This document shows, in pieces, positions 8,185 to 17,471 of a stretch of DNA of 64,000 nt. The stretch lies in the NCBI GenBank assembly GCA_963710165.1, contig CAVPYZ010000004.1, positions 372,001 to 436,000 of the forward strand. The letters are read 5' to 3'. The stretch is from JACKIP01 sp963710165 (GTDB taxonomy: Bacteria; Pseudomonadota; Alphaproteobacteria; Micavibrionales; Micavibrionaceae). Position 1 is the first letter of the stretch. Each line of letters starts with the position of its first letter. A program made the translations under genes and the position numbers. The notes under the pieces were generated by a model, which had not been told where the DNA came from, ran no database searches, and saw nothing but the letters and a program-made list of their open reading frames with translations.

Positions 8185-9186
8185 TTAACTACTTGGTTCA
8201 TGAGCATCAGCTTTACCTGCCTCAATCAAGTTTAGAGGAGCAGGTGAAGCTTGTGTAATATCAATTTCATTCATAGCTCTGCGTGCCTCTTTTAATGATT
8301 CTGGAATTGAACTGAAAGGCGTCCATGAAGGGTCGCTAAATCTACCGTTTGTATATTCCATACGCACATGTGTGAAAGATTCCTGCCATGTATCTTGTGG
8401 CGGGTGATGAATATAAAAATGAACCTGATCAGGCGCAAGACCAGAAGGATCTTCTGCTTTCGTCCAAGATTGTTTTGATCTATCGAAAAATCCTGAATTC
8501 TGGTTTTGTGCAGCATCAGGATTGATCCGTCGATACATTGCGGAAGCCACGTCTTCTATATTGGGCTCAATGGCGCCTCCGGTATCAGTTCTTTTTGGAT
8601 CTTGCATGAAACATATATGACATTCACTTTCACGTTGATCTACTGTGACAAGTGCGCTGACATATTTACCAGTTCTGATTGTGTCATGCGGGTATAGCTC
8701 TGTTTCTTCAAATGTTTGAAACATTGTTTGAATTGTATTGTGCCCTGTGTTCGAAAAAATATCTCTGCCGCCAGCTAAGCCAACAGGAAGACCGTTTCGG
8801 GCTTCTGCTTCTGCTTGTCGTGAGGCATCATTTGCCGCGCTCCATGCTTCATAGACTTCATCCATTGTTTGGAAAGCATCGAAGTCGACCTCATGAATAG
8901 TGGTTGTCTCATAAGAGCCAATGTCTGGATCTGTGCCTTCGAAAAGGGCGCGGGCTGCTTCTTGTATTGTTGGATAACGATAATTAGTTATACAGCCTTG
9001 AAATTCGCTAAGTGTTTCCCGGCCTGTATCCTGTAATTCTTTTAGTCTCTCAATATTTTCGGGTGTATTGCTCTGTCCAGAAGAAAAAATGTCTTTTCTC
9101 TCTGTTTCTATTTCTTTCATTCTTTCGCCAAGATGATCTTGTCGTTCTTGCCAGTTTGGATCGTAATCAGGATTTGTAACAGCCAC
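8185..9186 (-). CDS. Hypothetical soluble protein, 333 residues
   Basis: Not recognised. Starts at GTG (9186) preceded by AGAGGTAAAATAAA, a good ribosome-binding site. No signal peptide or membrane segment. The N-terminal 75 residues are a charged helix (RMKEIETERKDI, NIERLKELQD); the rest is acidic and mixed, with a CHICFMQDPKRT patch and FYIHHPPQDTW. Stops only eight bases from the convergent gene at 7553. Lower GC and lack of recognisable domains suggest a lineage-specific gene. Confidence 0.5.
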   Translation of the reverse strand: MAVTNPDYDPNWQERQDHLGERMKEIETERKDIFSSGQSNTPENIERLKELQDTGRETLSEFQGCITNYRYPTIQEAARALFEGTDPDIGSYETTTIHEVDFDAFQTMDEVYEAWSAANDASRQAEAEARNGLPVGLAGGRDIFSNTGHNTIQTMFQTFEETELYPHDTIRTGKYVSALVTVDQRESECHICFMQDPKRTDTGGAIEPNIEDVASAMYRRINPDAAQNQNSGFFDRSKQSWTKAEDPSGLAPDQVHFYIHHPPQDTWQESFTHVRMEYTNGRFSDPSWTPFSSIPESLKEARRAMNEIDITQASPAPLNLIEAGKADAHEPSS

Positions 9187-9277
9187 TTTATTTTACCTCT
9201 GTAATTTTTTCTGCATTTATGTTTATGTCAAAAAGTATATAAAATGCAATAATTTAAGATAAGAGCACTACAAATTA

Positions 9278-10618
9278 TTAAACTTTCTCCAAATAATCGC
9301 CGATGATCGTGAATATTTGGTCGATATGGTTTTCATTTAAAATAAGTGGTGGTGAAAGGGCGATATTATGCGGTGCGCCGGGGCGTAGCATCAGGCCATG
9401 ATCCCATAATTCATAGAACATGCGGCTGCCCAGATCTTCACCGTCTTTGCCAGGGTGGGTTTCGATCCCTGCCAATATTCCCCAATTACGCAGGTCTTTG
9501 ATGTGTGGTTTATCGATTAGGGAATGCAGGCCTTCTTCCCATTTTGGTGCCATTTTCTTTGCATGCTCAAAGATGTTTTTATCCTGATACTCATCCATGG
9601 TTGCGATCGCCGCGGCGGCGGCCACAGGATGACCAGAATAAGTATAGCCGTGATAAAGCTCAATTATTTCTTCCGGGCCCTGCATCAGCGCATCATAGAC
9701 ATGTTTGGCAAAAAATGTTGCTGCCATGGGCATCGCGCCGTTGGTCAAGGCCTTAGCAGTGGTAATCATATCGGGTGTAACACCTGTATATTCAGCCGCT
9801 GTGGCTGTTCCCAAGCGACCAAATCCGGTGACGACTTCATCGAATATTAGTAAGACGCCGTGCTTCTGCGTAATTTCACGTAGACGTTCAAGATATCCGA
9901 CAGGGGGAGGAAGCACACCCGTTGAACATGAAACCGGTTCGACAATGACAGCTGCCACGTTTGAGGCGTCATGCATGTAGATTAACTCCTCCAGATAATC
10001 TGCCAGATCGGCGCCGTGGGGTGGCTGTCCTTTACAAATGCCATTACGCTCAAAATCCTGTGTGGCTTTGAGGTGATCAACATTGGGGAGAAGTTGCCCG
10101 AATGCCGCGCGGTTATAAGGAATGCCGCCAACAGAAATACCGCCAAAACCAACTCCGTGATAGGCACGTTCGCGTCCGATAAATAAACGGCGTGATCCTT
10201 CGCCGCGTGCGCGATGATAGGCTAGCGCGACTTTCAAGGCGGTATCAACAGCTTCTGACCCTGAATTGCTGAAAAAGACATTGGTAATGTCTTCCGGCAT
10301 CATATTGACAAGGCGTGAGGCAGCGCGAAATGCCGTGGGGTGGCCATAACGAAAGGTGGGTGCAAAATCCATCACATCCATCTGGGCGTTGACAGCGTCT
10401 TTGATTCGTTGAACGCCGTGACCTGCATTTACGCACCACATACCGGCGGCACCGTCCAGAATATCGCGTCCGTCATCTGATTTATAATGCATGCCCTCTG
10501 CACTGACCACCATACGTGGGGATTTTTGAAACTGGCGCATGGCGGTGAAAGGCATCCAGAATTCTTCCATAGAATTTGCCGATTTTGTGAAATCATAAGG
10601 GGGATAGTCATTAACCAT
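9278..10618 (-). CDS. Class III omega-amino acid:pyruvate-type aminotransferase
   Basis: PLP enzyme that moves an amino group from an omega-amino acid or amine (beta-alanine, polyamine-type) to pyruvate or a related keto acid. The 446 residues show the family features: SGSEAVDTALK for phosphate binding (about 119-129), FDEVVTGFGR with PLP-ring Asp260, and TTAKALTNG with the Schiff-base Lys289. The N-terminal WMPFTAMRQF is characteristic of the beta-alanine-pyruvate and omega-transaminase group. Divergent from the rhomboid gene with a 56-base gap. Exact substrate not decidable. Confidence 0.88.
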   Translation of the reverse strand: MVNDYPPYDFTKSANSMEEFWMPFTAMRQFQKSPRMVVSAEGMHYKSDDGRDILDGAAGMWCVNAGHGVQRIKDAVNAQMDVMDFAPTFRYGHPTAFRAASRLVNMMPEDITNVFFSNSGSEAVDTALKVALAYHRARGEGSRRLFIGRERAYHGVGFGGISVGGIPYNRAAFGQLLPNVDHLKATQDFERNGICKGQPPHGADLADYLEELIYMHDASNVAAVIVEPVSCSTGVLPPPVGYLERLREITQKHGVLLIFDEVVTGFGRLGTATAAEYTGVTPDMITTAKALTNGAMPMAATFFAKHVYDALMQGPEEIIELYHGYTYSGHPVAAAAAIATMDEYQDKNIFEHAKKMAPKWEEGLHSLIDKPHIKDLRNWGILAGIETHPGKDGEDLGSRMFYELWDHGLMLRPGAPHNIALSPPLILNENHIDQIFTIIGDYLEKV

Positions 10619-10674
10619 ACTTGAACTCCTTTTGCTCTAGGGTTACAGTTTAACAGAAAAACCTTAATCAATGA

Positions 10675-11379
10675 ATGACGATGGCTGATAAAGACAATAA
10701 CATTTCCGATATGACACAGGCGCGTGCGGCTCAAAAAGCAAGGAAAAAACAGGCGCCTAAGCCGAAAGGTCCGCCTTTATTCAACATTCCGCCAATCACA
10801 AAATGGCTGGCATTTATTATGATTGGTGTTTTTTTTGTGCAAGAAATCAGCATGACAGTGACGGGGAAAGTCAGCTTTTTTAATACATTCGGCTTTGTTC
10901 CCACCAATATTACCGACTTTGTGCCTGGATTATGGCTCAGCTTACTTAGCCCCATTACCTATATGTTTATACATGGTTCGCTGGTTCATATATTTATGAA
11001 TGTGACGATGTTGCTTGCATTCGGATCGGGTCTTGAAAAATGGTTGGGTCGTACGAAATTTTTGATTCTGTTCTTTGGAACCGGGCTCTTTGCCATTCTG
11101 ACGCATTATGTTTTGAACAACTATTCTCCTGATGTTGTGATCGGCGCGTCCGGTGCGACCAGTGGATTATTTGCGGCGGGTATTGTCATGCTTAGAAACA
11201 TGGGAACAGGGATTGGGTCGGGACCGTATGGTATTTATCCGCTTGTCGCGCTGTTTTTTGTAATCACACTTGTTTTCGCATTTACAGGAAGCCCCGATGG
11301 CAGCGCCATTGCATGGCAGGCGCATTTAGGCGGGTTTGCAGGTGGCCTACTGATTATGAAGTTATTTAGGAAGCTGTAA
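10675..11379 (+). CDS. Rhomboid family intramembrane serine protease
   Basis: Cleaves transmembrane proteins within the membrane. A 35-residue basic cytoplasmic tail (KARKKQAPKPKG) precedes six hydrophobic helices. The catalytic Ser159 lies in GASGATSGLF, the His217 in QAHLGGFAGG, and the HGSLVHIFMN loop carries the conserved His and Asn of the oxyanion site. A six-helix bacterial rhomboid. The start may be the ATG at 10675 or 10681. Its 3' end overlaps the convergent hemY gene by 14 bases. Confidence 0.9.
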   Translation: MTMADKDNNISDMTQARAAQKARKKQAPKPKGPPLFNIPPITKWLAFIMIGVFFVQEISMTVTGKVSFFNTFGFVPTNITDFVPGLWLSLLSPITYMFIHGSLVHIFMNVTMLLAFGSGLEKWLGRTKFLILFFGTGLFAILTHYVLNNYSPDVVIGASGATSGLFAAGIVMLRNMGTGIGSGPYGIYPLVALFFVITLVFAFTGSPDGSAIAWQAHLGGFAGGLLIMKLFRKL

Positions 11380-12727
11380 GCATTTCAAAAAATTCGCTGT
11401 TCTGATTGGCGGGTGAGGTGCGTGATACATCATCGGGGCTTGCCCAGATAATCGTATTAAACGACCCATGCGGCAAAGCAATCGCTGACCAGTTTGGATA
11501 AGTATGACCGGTTTGTGAACAAACCCATGTCGGATCGGCTTTTGCGTCGGCGATTTGTTCAAGACGATGACGGATTGACGCCTCGCTTCCACCTGTTTTC
11601 TCAGTCAGCTTTGCCCATAATTTGAATATACGACGGCGATCGCTCAGCCCGTTTGCGTGTTCCAGATCCTGCTTTGCGTAATCGTAATTACGCGCAGCCA
11701 TGTTACTTTCAGCCAGTGCCAGATAGCTTTCAACATGATTGGACTTCTGGTTGGTCAGCTTACGAAGCCAGTTAACGTCATTGACGCTTTTACCAAAATC
11801 GGGGCCGAGCTGTATCCATAATTCAACAAAATCAGGGTGCGGCTGTTTTGACCATGCTTTTTTAAGCAGGCTGGCCGCGGCGCGTTTTTTACTCTGTTTA
11901 ATATAAAGATGATACAAATCCTCGACCGCGGGGGCGAAGGACGCGTTTTTCTTCAAAACAGCTTTCAATGTTTTAACAGCGTTATAATCATCACCGATAA
12001 TCTGGTATTCGCGGGCGCGCGACGTTCCGATTGCAACATAATCATTGTTTGATTTTACTTTAGGGATCGCATTTTTCTTCGTGGCTTTATATAGATTGGC
12101 ATCTGCGGCCTCCCAGTTTTGGGCTTTGGCTTCAAGTTCGTAAAGTGTCGCCAGAAGCCACGCTTTATCTTTACCTTTATAATCTTTATCAGCGGTGCGG
12201 GCGTAGCTAAGCGCGCCGGCAATATTATTTTGCTCAACGGCGTTACCTATCAATGCACGCGCCGCAAGAACGGCACCTTCCGGATGTGACAACATTGATT
12301 TAAGTGAGGTTTCAGCGGCGTCGTAATTTCCTTGCTTACGCTGTGCGCCGGCTTTTAACAAAAGCGGTAAGGGCTGGTTGCCTGGCAATAATTTCAAAGC
12401 GCGCTCTGCATGACTTTGGGCATAGCCGTAATCACCCGCTGCAGCAGAAGACAGGCTGAGCGTTAAGGCTTCCAGTCCTTTATCGTTATTCTTGATCGTC
12501 TTTTTGAATTTCCGACGTCCGGGCAAACCTGTAAAAAATAAACTGAAACGGGTTAGGGCAATGGTTAGTAAGAGCAGGGCAAAAAACAATAGAAGAAAAA
12601 ATCCGAAATGGATTGTAATTTCATATTCCATCCACTGGATATCGACGCTGCCCGGTCTGGCGGCAAGCCAAACCGCCCCCGCGACAAGAATTCCAATTTT
12701 TAGCAGAAACCAGATGAGTTGGATCAT
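11366..12727 (-). CDS. hemY: HemY-type TPR membrane protein
   Basis: HemY proteins of proteobacteria are inner-membrane TPR proteins genetically linked to haem synthesis genes, with an undefined role. The 453-residue protein has two N-terminal membrane helices (about 3-22 and 40-62) followed by TPR-like helical repeats (about 85-390) such as NYDAAETSLKSML and NYDYAKQDLEHANGL. The last 45 residues contain CSQTGHTYPNW, a CxxxGH signature typical of the alphaproteobacterial members. It sits last in the run hemD, mitofilin-like gene, hemY, all on the minus strand with 2 to 12 base gaps, an arrangement typical of alphaproteobacteria. Confidence 0.88.
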   Translation of the reverse strand: MIQLIWFLLKIGILVAGAVWLAARPGSVDIQWMEYEITIHFGFFLLLFFALLLLTIALTRFSLFFTGLPGRRKFKKTIKNNDKGLEALTLSLSSAAAGDYGYAQSHAERALKLLPGNQPLPLLLKAGAQRKQGNYDAAETSLKSMLSHPEGAVLAARALIGNAVEQNNIAGALSYARTADKDYKGKDKAWLLATLYELEAKAQNWEAADANLYKATKKNAIPKVKSNNDYVAIGTSRAREYQIIGDDYNAVKTLKAVLKKNASFAPAVEDLYHLYIKQSKKRAAASLLKKAWSKQPHPDFVELWIQLGPDFGKSVNDVNWLRKLTNQKSNHVESYLALAESNMAARNYDYAKQDLEHANGLSDRRRIFKLWAKLTEKTGGSEASIRHRLEQIADAKADPTWVCSQTGHTYPNWSAIALPHGSFNTIIWASPDDVSRTSPANQNSEFFEMLTAS

Positions 12728-12739
12728 ATTAAATCTCTA

Positions 12740-14593
12740 TTATTCCTGAACCTGAACGTTCAATTCTTTAAAATTATTTTTCAAACGATTATTTTGCGGC
12801 AAAATTGTAAAGCCGCTATCGCTATCGGATGTAATCGCGTTAGGGGTCAATTTCTCACGCATGCTTGGCTGAAGGTTTTTCAAATTAAGCGGCTTCACGC
12901 CGGATAGCTCGCCTTTTGCCTTGCTGAGAAGTGAGTTAATCGCGCCTTTGACTTCCTGCGCCGCTATGGCCGAGGAAAGTTGTTGCATAAAGGGTTGAAC
13001 GGCTTTGGCCGACTCTCCGTCGAATGTTGATAATGTTGACATGGCGCCGCGCAAATCACCGCCGTCAAGTTTACTTTGCACGTCTTGTACTTTTTCACCG
13101 GATTCATCAACCAATAACGGCGCGCCGTCTTTTTTGATTTGTAAAACCTTACTTAAACGAGCTTTCGCCTGATCTGTGATGGATGACTCATCGCCTTTGA
13201 TTGAATTGACCGCAATATCACCCGCCAAGGTGCGGAATTCATTAGCAAGACCGCCGGGGGTCAAAACACCTTTTTCAGCTTGGGGTGCAAGGCGATCAAG
13301 GGATTGACGTAGTTCGGTGTCTTCATCGCCGACCATGCTGTAAAGCAGTGCCAAATCTTCTTGAAACGGTTTTTCTCCGCGATTTAATGTGCTTCTAAAT
13401 TGTGTCAAAGCCAGCAAAAGCGCGCCTGCTTTCAAATCTTGATCTTCTACGCCCTCGAACGTGTCGCCCAGGGCCGTGCTGTTTTCGCGCGCTGTTACCA
13501 ATGCACGGTCAAGAAGATCCATACGTCCGTCCAGACCGTCAATAATTCCGTAAAGCTGGCTTGTGGCACGATCAAGTTGCGATTCGCCTTCTTCGGTATC
13601 ATTCATAATGGCAAAGCGCCCCAAAATACTCTGGATTTGATCATTGCTCATCATTCCCGAAAATTGACCTTCTAATTGTGCCAGTCGTTTTTCAAGCTCT
13701 TGCGCGGTTTCTTCGCCTATGGCGGCGCGGGCAATTTCTTTGGTTTGGGTTGCTATCTCGCCCACTTGTGTACCCAGCGCGTCGGTTTTCTCTTTAAAGT
13801 CCTCCAGTTGCGCTTGCATATCTTCGGGCAAGTACCCCTGCAACGCGCCCATAAATGATTTCTGTTCTTTTTGCAGATCTTTTAGGTCGGCACGAACAGC
13901 TGCCAGTTGCTCTTTATTCTCTTCAACATCTTCTTTGACAGGCCAGAAAACGGCCGCTAACCCAACCAGCGCCAAGCCGATTAATAGCCCAAGCAACCAG
14001 CCGCCTGTTCCACTTTTTCTTACGTTTTCCTGTGTATTCGAATTCGCGGCAGCAGACGGTGTTTCTTTTTCTTTTAAAATAGGTTCCGCAGTCTTGTATT
14101 CCGCGTCGCTTTCGTTTGTTTCTTTGATAAAATCGGGGACGTCATTTTGATCAGGTTCCGAGATATCCTCATGCTCGATTTCGTCATGAGTTAACGGGAT
14201 TTCTTTGATATCACCGTCATCAATGTCGTCTATATCCGTAGCTGACGTATCTTCTTCTTCATCGGTTATGTTATCATCCGTATCATCTTCTTGGGCAAGA
14301 AGTTCTTCGTCCGGTTGATCCTGATCTTCTTGTGGTTCTTCAATCTTGGCTTTGATTTGCGCAATCGTATCTTCGATATTGGGACGATCAGAGGTTGGTG
14401 TCAGGGAAATGTCATGTTGCTCTGCGCTTTCAATCACGTCATCCAGGCGTGAATCTGGAATGGATTCTCTTTTCTTCCACCCCTGAATGGTGGAGGCGGT
14501 CACACCCAGTTTATTTGCCATGGGGCGAATACCGCCAAATTTTTCAATCACATCCAGCGGGTTTTCCTGAATAAATTTTTTGATGTCACTCAT
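12740..14593 (-). CDS. Mitofilin/Mic60-like inner-membrane protein with N-terminal HTH
   Basis: Alphaproteobacterial relatives of mitochondrial Mic60 shape or organise the inner membrane. The 617-residue protein begins with a helix-turn-helix-like domain (about 10-50, GGIRPMANKLGVTASTIQGW), then a very acidic linker (about 80-170), a membrane helix (about 200-220, LLGLLIGLALVGLAAVF), a long coiled coil (about 225-330) and a mitofilin-type C-terminal domain to residue 617. Gene order hemD, this gene, hemY supports the identification. The HTH on a membrane-anchored protein is odd; the acidic linker would keep it in the cytoplasm. Confidence 0.8.
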   Translation of the reverse strand: MSDIKKFIQENPLDVIEKFGGIRPMANKLGVTASTIQGWKKRESIPDSRLDDVIESAEQHDISLTPTSDRPNIEDTIAQIKAKIEEPQEDQDQPDEELLAQEDDTDDNITDEEEDTSATDIDDIDDGDIKEIPLTHDEIEHEDISEPDQNDVPDFIKETNESDAEYKTAEPILKEKETPSAAANSNTQENVRKSGTGGWLLGLLIGLALVGLAAVFWPVKEDVEENKEQLAAVRADLKDLQKEQKSFMGALQGYLPEDMQAQLEDFKEKTDALGTQVGEIATQTKEIARAAIGEETAQELEKRLAQLEGQFSGMMSNDQIQSILGRFAIMNDTEEGESQLDRATSQLYGIIDGLDGRMDLLDRALVTARENSTALGDTFEGVEDQDLKAGALLLALTQFRSTLNRGEKPFQEDLALLYSMVGDEDTELRQSLDRLAPQAEKGVLTPGGLANEFRTLAGDIAVNSIKGDESSITDQAKARLSKVLQIKKDGAPLLVDESGEKVQDVQSKLDGGDLRGAMSTLSTFDGESAKAVQPFMQQLSSAIAAQEVKGAINSLLSKAKGELSGVKPLNLKNLQPSMREKLTPNAITSDSDSGFTILPQNNRLKNNFKELNVQVQE

Positions 14594-14594
14594 G

Positions 14595-15347
14595 TTATTT
14601 CTGCTCCTGAGATTTCGTCATATCCATTAATTTTTCAATCATAGAAGATGTATTTGCATGTCTGGCGACATCGACCTTCTTCCATTTATTGTTATCCAAG
14701 GACTTTACCACGGTCGGCGCCAAACACAAGGCTGTAATCGTTGATAAACGATCTGTCAGACCGTGCTGATCGCAGAGGGTTTCAAATATTTCCGCACTGC
14801 GTGGTGAGAAATGAAGGACATGCGATATATTGTGGCTTTTCAACAGTATGATGGCGGTATCTGTCAAAGTCGTACAAGGGTGCGCTTTATATAAGGAAAC
14901 ATGATCCACATGAAACGCACTCTCCAAAATGTGTTTTTTAAAATTCGCAGAGATATCTTCCCCGCCAAAATGAATCAGGTTTTTAGATTTAGGATAATTT
15001 TCCTTTATCAGTTTGTATAATGATTGGCTGTTTCCGCCCGCAGTGAGGGTAACTTTAATACCTTTTTCCTCTAACGCTTTTGTTGTTTCCTGACCAATAG
15101 TGTATATGGGAATAGTCGATGTGAGGTGCGGTTGTATGTGATCGGCAGTATATTTGCTCGTGATTAAAATTATATCATATCTTTCAAGAGGTTGGGGGGT
15201 ATTTTGAGGAATCTTTGCTAGTATCTTCAAAGTAGGGGATATCTCTGAATTAATTCCTAACTTATTTAGTTTATCTTTTATTTTCAATGACTCACGCTCT
15301 GGTCTTGTGAGGAGGATTGTGCTGTTTTCTACCATGTTATAAATCAT
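14595..15347 (-). CDS. hemD: Uroporphyrinogen-III synthase
   Basis: Cyclises hydroxymethylbilane to uroporphyrinogen III in haem synthesis. The family is poorly conserved; support comes from ILLTRPERES at the N-terminus, DIILITSKYTAD, TIGQETTKALEEKG and the later FSPRSAEIF segment, from the length (250 residues) and from the position before the mitofilin-like gene and hemY. The start may be the ATG at 15347 or the second ATG at 15335. The stop is one base from the next gene. Divergent from tsaD with about 36 bases between starts, so the promoters must overlap. Confidence 0.85.
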   Translation of the reverse strand: MIYNMVENSTILLTRPERESLKIKDKLNKLGINSEISPTLKILAKIPQNTPQPLERYDIILITSKYTADHIQPHLTSTIPIYTIGQETTKALEEKGIKVTLTAGGNSQSLYKLIKENYPKSKNLIHFGGEDISANFKKHILESAFHVDHVSLYKAHPCTTLTDTAIILLKSHNISHVLHFSPRSAEIFETLCDQHGLTDRLSTITALCLAPTVVKSLDNNKWKKVDVARHANTSSMIEKLMDMTKSQEQK

Positions 15348-15383
15348 TTGAGTTGTGCTATCGCATTAAGATATAAAGACGCC

Positions 15384-16433
15384 ATGACACAAGATACAAT
15401 TATTATGGGGATTGAAACAAGCTGTGATGAAACGGCGGTTGGTATTGTCAATCAACGCGGTGACATTATCGCCAATCGTCTTTTAACCCAAATAGACGAG
15501 CATAAGCTGTATGGTGGTGTTGTCCCCGAAATTGCGGCGCGGGCGCATTTGGACACTCTGGATCAACTTATTGAAAAAGCCATGCAAGATGCTGGGTTAG
15601 GCTTCGGCGATTTATCAGCCGTTGCGGCAACATGCGGGCCCGGTCTGATTGGCGGTGTTATGGTCGGTATGATGAGCGGTAAGGCAATCGCCGCGTCACA
15701 GGATATTCCCTTTATCGGTGTGAATCATCTGGAGGCGCACGCCCTGACCCCGCGTTTGACGGATGATTTGCCCTTTCCGTTTTTGTTATTGTTGATCTCC
15801 GGCATGAATACACAGTTATTGGTGGTAGAGGGGGTTGGTCACTACCGATGTCTTGGAAAAACCATTGATGACGCCATAGGGGAATGTTTTGATAAATCGG
15901 GACGTTTGATGGATTTGGGCTATCCTGCTGGGCCTTATATCCAAAAGACTGCGGAACAATGTAAGGACCCTGTGGCGGCGCGCGCATTATATCCTCTGCC
16001 TACCCCCATGAAGGGTCGTCAAGAGCTGGATTTTTCTTTCTCTGGTCTAAAGACTGCGGTACGCAATCACGTGCAAAAAGCGGGAGAGACTTTAAATAAA
16101 CAAGCTCTCTGCAGCTCCTTACAAGAGACAATGGTCGATATATTGACCGAACGCACGACTAAGGCGATTGATATTTTTCGTAAGGAATATTCCTGTGGTA
16201 GCGGCTTTGTTATTTCCGGCGGGGTTGCGGCTAATAGACCCATCCGCGCGGGTCTGGAAATATTAGCAAAACAAAATAAGCTTGATTTTTATGCGCCGCC
16301 CCTCCATCTTTGCGGTGATAATGGAGTCATGATCGCCTGGGCAGGAATGGAAAGATATAACTTGAAATTATTTGACCCTTTAAACGTTCCGGCCAGACCC
16401 AGATGGCCGTTAGAGTCACTTAATCACGGGTAG
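15384..16433 (+). CDS. tsaD: tRNA N6-threonylcarbamoyladenosine synthase TsaD
   Basis: Catalytic subunit that transfers threonylcarbamoyl to A37 of ANN-decoding tRNAs. The protein opens IIMGIETSCDETAVG, has the iron-binding HLEAHALTP (HxExH), DDAIGECFDKSGRLM and the C-terminal CGDNGVMIAWAG. 349 residues, normal length. I start it at ATG 15384; the frame extends to a TTG at 15348 that would abut hemD. The usual bacterial SGGHTQ reads SGMNTQ here, closer to the SGxNTQ of archaeal/eukaryotic Kae1. Followed by gpsA 42 bases downstream. Confidence 0.95.
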   Translation: MTQDTIIMGIETSCDETAVGIVNQRGDIIANRLLTQIDEHKLYGGVVPEIAARAHLDTLDQLIEKAMQDAGLGFGDLSAVAATCGPGLIGGVMVGMMSGKAIAASQDIPFIGVNHLEAHALTPRLTDDLPFPFLLLLISGMNTQLLVVEGVGHYRCLGKTIDDAIGECFDKSGRLMDLGYPAGPYIQKTAEQCKDPVAARALYPLPTPMKGRQELDFSFSGLKTAVRNHVQKAGETLNKQALCSSLQETMVDILTERTTKAIDIFRKEYSCGSGFVISGGVAANRPIRAGLEILAKQNKLDFYAPPLHLCGDNGVMIAWAGMERYNLKLFDPLNVPARPRWPLESLNHG

Positions 16434-16475
16434 TCATCGTCGAATGAAAATTTTAAATAATATAGTAGGGATAAT

Positions 16476-17471
16476 ATGACAAAAATTGGCGTTATAGGTG
16501 CGGGGGCATGGGGCACGGCTCTGGCTCATGCACTTGCGAATGAGGGAAAAGAAGTTACATTATGGGCGCGAACGCCGGAGATCGTGGCTACGATTGAGGC
16601 GATGCACGAAAATGACAAATATTTGCCGGGTATTCGTTTAAATGAAACCCTGAAAACAACAGAAAGCCTGACCAAGGCGGCAAATGCCGATGTGATTTTG
16701 ATCGTTACGCCCGCGCAGCATGTCCGCAAAACGCTGGAAGCGTTAAAGGCCGATGCAGGAAACGGCGATAAGCCCGTAATTATATGTTCCAAAGGAATTG
16801 AGCTTGAATCGGGTTTGCTACTATCTCAAGTGGCGAAACAGGTTTTGCCGAATGGTAAGGTTGCCATTATGACGGGGCCGACCTTTGCCTCGGAAATTGC
16901 CAAAGGCCATCCAAGCGCTATGACGCTTGCCATGGAAGATAAGGATGTAGGCAAAAAGCTGTGTGAGACAATTGGTGTGCGAAGTTTACGCCTGTATTAT
17001 TCAGATGATGTGATTGGTACGCAAATTGGCGGCGCGGTCAAAAACGTTATTGCCATTGCTTGTGGTGCAGTAATCGGGCGCGGTCTGGGTGAAAGCTCGC
17101 GCGCGGCACTTGTAACGCGCGGGTTGGCGGAGATGGGCAGGCTGGCTTTTGCAATGGGCGCACAGAAAGAAACGTTAATGGGTATGTGCGGTGTCGGCGA
17201 TATGATCCTGACCTGCAGTTCCATGCAATCGCGTAATTATTCCTTTGGTATTGAAATCGGTCAGGGCAAAAGCCCGCAAGAAATACTAGAGAGCCGTAAT
17301 GCGGTCACTGAAGGATTTTATACCTCCAAGGCCCTTATGACACTTGCCAAGAAAAATGCGGTGGATATGCCGATTTGTGAAAGTGTTTATGAGTGTCTTA
17401 ATGAAGGTCTGGACTTTAAAAACGCGATTGAAAAAATGCTGGATCGCCCTGTGCGCAAGGAAAATGATTAA
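16476..17471 (+). CDS. gpsA: Glycerol-3-phosphate dehydrogenase [NAD(P)+]
   Basis: Makes sn-glycerol 3-phosphate from dihydroxyacetone phosphate for phospholipid synthesis. Rossmann motif GVIGAGAWGTALA at residues 5-17, MTGPTFASEIAKG substrate region, GGAVKNVIAIACG with the catalytic Lys, and TEGFYTSKAL near the C-terminus. 331 residues, normal. Its TAA shares a base with the ATG of the EVE gene, so the two are translationally coupled. Confidence 0.97.
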   Translation: MTKIGVIGAGAWGTALAHALANEGKEVTLWARTPEIVATIEAMHENDKYLPGIRLNETLKTTESLTKAANADVILIVTPAQHVRKTLEALKADAGNGDKPVIICSKGIELESGLLLSQVAKQVLPNGKVAIMTGPTFASEIAKGHPSAMTLAMEDKDVGKKLCETIGVRSLRLYYSDDVIGTQIGGAVKNVIAIACGAVIGRGLGESSRAALVTRGLAEMGRLAFAMGAQKETLMGMCGVGDMILTCSSMQSRNYSFGIEIGQGKSPQEILESRNAVTEGFYTSKALMTLAKKNAVDMPICESVYECLNEGLDFKNAIEKMLDRPVRKEND

